The notes under the pieces were generated by a model that did not search any database, had not been told where the DNA came from, and saw only the letters and a program-made list of their open reading frames with translations. The position numbers and the translations under genes were made by a program. A DNA stretch of 64,000 bases from Pristionchus mayeri (taxonomy: Eukaryota; Nematoda; Chromadorea; Rhabditida; Neodiplogasteridae). Positions 58,401 through 64,000 of this stretch are shown one piece after another (positions within the stretch are counted from its first letter, which is position 1; each line of letters starts with the position of its first letter). The DNA lies in assembly GCA_036245805.1 (NCBI GenBank), contig BTRK01000001.1:24559087-24623086 (forward strand), in the 5' to 3' direction.

Positions 58401-59257
58401 GGCTCGATCAAGAGGAGATTCCGCTCTACTGCAGCTACTAAGTGATGAAAAATGGCATTGGGAAGAGGTGGTCAGTCCCCGATTGTCGATATGTCCATTT
58501 AGAAGCCTAGGGGAAAGTAAAGTATGGTAATAAGGGGCATATCGCTCTGTTGAATCGGCAAAAAATCCGTGGCTCGATCAAGAGGTGATTCCGCTCTACT
58601 GCAGCTACTAAGTGATGAAAAATGGCATTCGTAAGAGATGGTCAGTCCCCGATTGTCGATATGTCCATTTAGACGACTAGGGGAAAGTAAAGTAGGTAAT
58701 AAGGGGTATATCGCTCTGTTGAATCGGCAAAAAATCCGTGGCTCGATCAAGAGGAGATTCCGCTCTACTGCAGCTACTAAGTGATGAAAAATGGCATTCG
58801 TAAGAGGTGGTCAGTCCCCGATTGTCGATATGTCCATTTAGACGACTAGGGGAAAGTAAAGTAGGTAATAAGGGGCATATCGCTCTATTGAATCGGCAAA
58901 AAATCCGTGGCTCGATCAAGAGGAGATTCCGCTCTACTGCAGCTACTAAGTGATGAAAAATGGCATTGGGAAGAGGTGGTCAGTCCCCGATTGTCGTTAT
59001 GTCCATTTAGAAGCCTAGGGGAAAGTAAAGTAGGTAATAAGGGGCATATCGCTCTATTGAATCGGCAAAAAATCCGTGGCTCGATCAAGAGGAGATTCCG
59101 CTCTACTGCAGCTACTAAGTGATGAAAAATGGCATTGGGAAGAGGTGGTCAGTCCCCGATTGTCGTTATGTCCATTTAGAAGCCTTGGGGAAAGTAAAGT
59201 AGGTAATAAGGGGCATATCGCTCTGTTGAATCGGCAAAAAATCCGTGGCTCGATCAA
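55495..59257 (+). repeat. Nested repeats with 1016- and 2374-bp offsets
   Basis: 55495-55867 recurs at 56511-56883 (1016 bp) and 56125-56883 recurs at 58499-59257 (2374 bp). The intervening 56.9-58.1 kb block is made of 170-bp monomers with CTAAGGGATG and alternating AGTACGGTAAT and AGTATGGTAAT forms, found only in this area. Confidence 0.78.
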
Positions 59258-59939
59258 GAGGAGATTCCGCTCTACTGCAGCTACTAAGTGATGAAAAATG
59301 GCATTGGTAAGAGGTGGTCAGTCCCCGATTGTCGTTATGTCCATTTAGAAGCCTAGGGGAAAGTAAAGTAGGTAATAAGGGGCATATCGCTCTGTTGAAT
59401 CGGCAAAAAATTCGTGGCTCGATCAAGAGGAGATTCCGCTCGACTGCAGCTACTAAGTGATGAAAAATGGCATTGGTAAGAGGTGGTCAGTCCCCGATTG
59501 TCGATATGTCCATTTAGAAGCCTAGGGGAAAGTAAAGTAGGTAATAAGGGGCATATCGCTCTGTTGAAACGGCAAAAAATCCGTGGCTCGATCAAGAGGA
59601 GATTCCGCTCTACTGCAGCTATTAAGTGATGAAAAATGGCATTGGGAAGAGGTGGTCAGTCCCCGATTGTCGTTATGTCCATTTAGAAGCCTAGGGGAAA
59701 GTAAAGTAGGTAATAAGGGGCATATAGCTCTGTTGAATCGGCAAAAAATCCGTGGCTCGATCAAGAGGAGATTCCGCTCTACTGCAGCTACTAAGTGATG
59801 AAAAATGGCATTGGTAAGAGGTGGTCAGTCCCCGATTGTCGATATGTCCATTTAGAAGCCTATTGGAAAGTAAAGTAGTTAAAAAGGAGCATATCGCTCT
59901 GTTGAATCGGCAAAAAATCCGTGGCTCGATCAAGAGGAG

Positions 59940-60792
59940 ATTGGTAAGAGGTGGTCAGTCGCCGATTGTCGATATATCCATTTAGAAGCCTAGGGGAAAG
60001 TAAAGTAGGTAATAAGGGGCATATAGCTCTGTTGAATCGGCAAAAAATCCGTGGCTCGATCAAGAGGAGATTGGTAAGAGGTGGTCAGTCGCCGATTGTC
60101 GATATATCCATTTAGAAGCCTATTGGAAAGTAAAGTAGGTAATAAGGGGCATATCGCTCTGTTGAATCGGCAAAAAATCCGTGGCTCGATCAAGAGGAGA
60201 TTCCGCTCTACTGCAGCTACTAAGTGATGAAAAATGGCATTGGTAAAAGGTGGTCAGTCCCCGATTGTCGATATGTCCATTTAGAAGCCTTGGGGAAAGT
60301 AAAGTAGGTAATAAGGGGCATATCGCTCTGTTGAATCGGCAAAAAATCCGTGGCTCGATCAAGAGGAGATTGGTAAGAGGTGGTCAGTCGCCGATTGTCG
60401 ATATATCCATTTAGAAGCCTATTGGAAAGTAAAGTAGGTAATAAGGGGCATATCGCTCTGTTGAATCGGCAAAAAATCCGTGGCTCGATCAAGAGGAGAT
60501 TCCGCTCTACTGCAGCTACTAAGTGATGAAAAATGGCATTGGTGAGAGGTGGTCAGTCCCCGATTGTCGATATGTCCATTTAGAAGCCTAGGGGAAAGTA
60601 AAGTAGTTAAAAAGGAGCATATCGCTCTGTTGAATCGGCAAAAAATCCGTGGCTCGATCAAGAGGAGATTGGTAAGAGGTGGTCAGTCGCCGATTGTCGA
60701 TATATCCATTTAGAAGCCTATTGGAAAGTAAAGTAGGTAATAAGGGGCATATCGCTCTGTTGAATCGGCAAAAAATCCGTGGCTCGATCAAG
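59940..60792 (+). repeat. 299-bp dimer of full and shortened monomers
   Basis: Two 130-bp units occur consecutively (junctions 59940 and 60070). The pattern then settles into a 169 + 130 dimer (junctions 60369 and 60668) marked by CCTATTGGAAAG at about 60120, 60419 and 60718. Confidence 0.82.
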
Positions 60793-61055
60793 AGGAGATT
60801 CCGCTCTACTGCAGCTACTAAGTGATGAAAAATGGCATTGGTGAGAGGTGGTCAGTCCCCGATTGTCGATATGTCCATTTAGAAGCCTAGGGGAAAGTAA
60901 AGTAGTTAAAAAGGAGCATATCGCTCTGTTGAATCGGCAAAAAATCCGTGGCTCGATCAAGAGGAGATTCCGCTCTACTGCAGCTACTAAGTGATGAAAA
61001 ATGGCATTGGTGAGAGGTGGTCAGTCCCCGATTGTCGATATGTCCATTTAGAAGC

Positions 61056-61974
61056 CTAGGGGAAAGTAAAGTAGTTAAAAAGGAGCATATCGCTATGTTG
61101 AATCGGCAAAAAATCCGTGGCTCGATCAAGAGAAGATTCCGCTCTACTGCAGCTACTAAGTGATGAAATATGGCATAGGTAAGAGGTGGTTAGTCCCCGA
61201 TTGTCGATATGCCCATTTAGAAGCCTAGGGGAAAGTAAAGTAGGTGATAAGGGGCATATCGCTCTGTTGAATCGGCAAAAAATCCGTGGCTCGATCAAGA
61301 GGAGATTCCGCTCTACTGCAGCTACTAAGTGATGAAAAATGGCATTGGTAAGAGGTGGTCAGTCGCCGATTGTCGATATATCCATTTAGAAGCCTAGGGG
61401 AAAGTAAAGTAGGTGATAAGGGGCATATCGCTCTGTTGAATCGGCAAAAAATCCGTGGCTCGATCAAGAGGAGATTCCGCTCTACTGCAGCTACTAAGTG
61501 ATGAAAAATGGCATTGGTGAGAGGTGGTCAGTCCCCGATTGTCGATATGTCCATTTAGAAGCCTAGGGGAAAGTAAAGTAGTTAAAAAGGAGCATATCGC
61601 TATGTTGAATCGGCAAAAAATCCGTGGCTCGATCAAGAGAAGATTCCGCTCTACTGCAGCTACTAAGTGATGAAATATGGCATAGGTAAGAGGTGGTTAG
61701 TCCCCGATTGTCGATATGCCCATTTAGAAGCCTAGGGGAAAGTAAAGTAGGTGATAAGGGGCATATCGCTCTGTTGAATCGGCAAAAAATCCGTGGCTCG
61801 ATCAAGAGGAGATTCCGCTCTACTGCAGCTACTAAGTGATGAAAAATGGCATTGGTAAGAGGTGTTCAGTCGCCGATTGTCGATATATCCATTTAGAAGC
61901 CTAGGGGAAAGTAAAGTAGGTGATAAGGGGCATATCGCTCTGTTGAATCGGCAAAAAATCCGTGGCTCGATCAA
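61056..61974 (+). repeat. 3-monomer higher-order repeat, 507 bp
   Basis: The trio containing CGCTATGTTGAATCG and AAGAGAAGATTCC (about 61092 and 61129) restarts 507 bp later (about 61599 and 61636). Confidence 0.82.
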
Positions 61975-64000
61975 GAGGAGATTCCGCTCTACTGCAGCTA
62001 CTAAGTGATGAAATATGGCATAGGTAAGAGGAGGTTAGTCCCCGATTGTCGATATGCCCATTTAGAAGCCTAGGGGAAAGTAAAGTAGGTGATAAGGGGC
62101 ATATCGCTCTGTTGAATCGGCAAAAAATCCGTGGCTCGATCAAGAGGAGATTCCGCTCTACTGCAGCTACTAAGTGATGAAATATGGCATAGGTAAGAGG
62201 AGGTTAGTCCCCGATTGTCGATATGCCCATTTAGAAGCCTAGGGGAAAGTAAAGTAGGTGATAAGGGGCATATCGCTCTGTTGAATCGGCAAAAAATCCG
62301 TGGCTCGATCAAGAGGAGATTCCGCTCTACTGCAGCTACTAAGTGATGAAATATGGCATAGGTAAGAGGTGGTTAGTCCCCGATTGTCGATATGCCCATT
62401 TAGAAGCCTAGGGGAAAGTAAAGTAGGTGATAAGGGGCATATCGCTCTGTTGAATCGGCAAAAAATCCGTGGCTCGATCAAGAGGAGATTCCGCTCTACT
62501 GCAGCTAATAAGTGATGAAATATGGCATAGGTAAGAGGAGGTTAGTCCCCGATTGTCGATATGCCCATTTAGAAGCCTAGGGGAAAGTAAAGTAGGTGAT
62601 AAGGGGCATATCGCTCTGTTGAATCGGCAAAAAATCCGTGGCTCGATCAAGAGGAGATTCCGCTCTACTGCAGCTACTAAGTGATGAAATATGGCATAGG
62701 TAAGAGGTGGTTAGTCCCCGATTGTCGATATGCCCATTTAGAAGCCTAGGGGAAAGTAAAGTAGGTGATAAGGGGCATATCGCTCTGTTGAATCGGCAAA
62801 AAATCCGTGGCTCGATCAAGAGGAGATTCCGCTCTACTGCAGCTACTAAGTGATGAAATATGGCATAGGTAAGAGGAGGTTAGTCCCCGATTGTCGATAT
62901 GCCCATTTAGAAGCCTAGGGGAAAGTAAAGTAGGTGATAAGGGGCATATCGCTCTGTTGAATCGGCAAAAAATCCGTGGCTCGATCAAGAGGAGATTCCG
63001 CTCTACTGCAGCTACTAAGTGATGAAATATGGCATAGGTAAGAGGAGGTTAGTCCCCGATTGTCGATATGCCCATTTAGAAGCCTAGGGGAAAGTAAAGT
63101 AGGTGATAAGGGGCATATCGCTCTGTTGAATCGGCAAAAAATCCGTGGCTCGATCAAGAGGAGATTCCGCTCTACTGCAGCTAATAAGTGATGAAATATG
63201 GCATAGGTAAGAGGTGGTTAGTCCCCGATTGTCGATATGCCCATTTAGAAGCCTAGGGGAAAGTAAAGTAGGTGATAAGGGGCATATCGCTCTGTTGAAT
63301 CGGCAAAAAATCCGTGGCTCGATCAAGAGGAGATTCCACTCTACTGCAGCTACTAAGTGATGAAATATGGCATAGGTAAGAGGTGGTTAGTCCCCGATTG
63401 TCGATATGCCCATTTAGAAGCCTAGGGGAAAGTAAAGTAGGTGATAAGGGGCATATCGCTCTGTTGAATCGGCAAACAATCCGTGGCTCGATCAAGAGGA
63501 GATTGGTAAGAGGTGGTCAGTCGCCGATTGTCGATATGCCCATTTAGAAGCCTAGGGGAAAGTAAAGTAGGTGATAAGGGGCATATCGCTCTGTTGAATC
63601 GGCAAAAAATCCGTGGCTCGATCAAGAGGAGATTCCGCTCTACTGCAGCTACTGTGATGAAATATGGCATAGGTAAGAGGTGGTTAGTCCCCGATTGTCG
63701 ATATGCCCATTTAGAAGCCTAGGGGAAAGTAAAGTAGGTGATAAGGGGCATATCGCTCTGTTGAATCGGCAAAAAATCCGTGGCTCGATCAAGAGGAGAT
63801 TCCGCTCTACTGCAGCTACTAAGTGATGAAAAATGACATTGGTGAGAGGTGGTCAGTCCCCGATTGTCGATATGCCCATTTAGAAGCCTAGGGGAAAGTA
63901 AAGTAGGTGATAAGGGGCATATCGCTCTGTTGAATCGGCAAAAAATCCGTGGCTCGATCAAGAGGAGATTCCGCTCTACTGCAGCTACTAAGTGATGAAA
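61975..64000 (+). repeat. Highly uniform right-hand satellite segment
   Basis: Almost every monomer combines AATATGGCATAGG, GGTTAGTCCCC, GATATGCCC and AGGTGATAAGGGG. AGAGGAGGTTAG and AGAGGTGGTTAG alternate irregularly. One 130-bp unit (63502) and one 2-bp deletion (CTACTGTGATG, about 63647) interrupt it. The array continues past the window end. Confidence 0.85.

Larger units (their letters stand above)
5631..64000 (+). repeat. Main 169-bp satellite array (about 345 monomers)
   Basis: An unbroken head-to-tail array fills the rest of the window and runs off its right edge. Landmarks in order are GCAAAAAATCCGTGG, CTCGATCAAGAGGAGATT, CCGCTCTACTGCAGC, AAGTGATGAAAAATGG, GGTAAGAGGTGGTCAG, CCGATTGTCGATATG, CCATTTAGAAGCC and GGGGAAAGTAAAGTA, then a variable box and CATATCGCTCTGTTGAATCG. 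Most monomers are 169 bp. Those with ACGGTAATA or GGCAAAGAGG are 170-171 bp, and deletion forms are 130 bp. The length is close to a nucleosome repeat, and each unit carries an A6 tract and usually an A5 tract. The array contains no genes. Recurrent minus-strand 80-residue frames start at TTG, overlap by 74 nt and change frame each monomer. Variants recur at fixed offsets, showing higher-order structure, listed separately. Confidence 0.98.

Noticed and set aside
6658..63722. Plus-strand frames of about 71 residues in some monomers
   Set aside because: They appear only where a variant happens to remove a stop, cross monomer boundaries, and show no independent coding signal.
5623..63961. Hundreds of overlapping minus-strand open frames of about 80 residues, seemingly a giant repeat-protein family
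   Set aside because: They begin at TTG rather than ATG, overlap neighbours by 74 nt, and because 169 is 3x56+1 the frame changes every monomer. No continuous repeat protein can be read. They are a by-product of satellite conservation.
5631..64000. CRISPR array
   Set aside because: The whole 169-bp unit is conserved with no unique spacers, there are no cas genes, and the context is eukaryotic.
5631..64000. CENP-B box in the satellite (ATCGACAATCGGGG on the minus strand)
   Set aside because: The TTCG-like and CGGG parts are separated by 5 bp instead of 7 and the first base differs, so the functional core is not met.
1..64000. Telomeric repeats or rDNA
   Set aside because: No run of TTAGGC, TTAGGG or related units and no rRNA-like sequence was seen on either strand.

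Overview
This window is eukaryotic, non-genic repeat DNA. About 91% of it (5631-64000) is one uninterrupted tandem satellite array with a 169-bp monomer, roughly 345 copies. A decayed edge of the same array lies at about 466-1100. The edge and the main array are separated by a 4.53-kb inverted-repeat transposon (1101-5630) that jumped into a satellite monomer and duplicated the 8-bp target GCAAAAAA. I see no bacterial genes, rRNA, tRNA, CRISPR array or telomere repeat. Host identity is uncertain. A TTTTCAG-type splice acceptor, abundant TAC(A/C/G)GTA motifs and a THAP-type zinc finger inside a transposon suggest a metazoan, plausibly a nematode, but nothing here proves that.

Layout. 1-465: non-satellite flank with a weak open frame running in from the left edge and a polypurine tract. 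466-1100: four diverged satellite monomers. 1101-5630: the transposon, with terminal inverted repeats of about 200 bp, an internal diverged copy of its own right end, an AT-rich low-complexity patch, two large nested palindromes (about 2146-3320 and 3336-4020), and minus-strand exon-like remnants. Those remnants include a THAP C2CH zinc-finger exon that carries a premature stop exactly within its C-x2-H zinc-ligand pair. 5631-64000: the homogenised satellite.

The satellite is not a simple array. Diagnostic variants recur at fixed offsets, showing higher-order repeats of 2, 3, 4, 6, 7, 8 and 15 monomers and larger segmental duplications (offsets near 10 kb). A distinctive 39-bp deletion variant (130-bp monomer) was created at a 3-bp microhomology and then spread to at least eleven places, all right of 41 kb. 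The many 80-residue minus-strand open frames in the array are by-products of the repeat. They begin at TTG, overlap each other, and change frame at every monomer because 169 is not a multiple of three. No functional protein gene is confidently present, so there is no gene network to describe. The biology is that of satellite expansion, homogenisation and transposon nesting.
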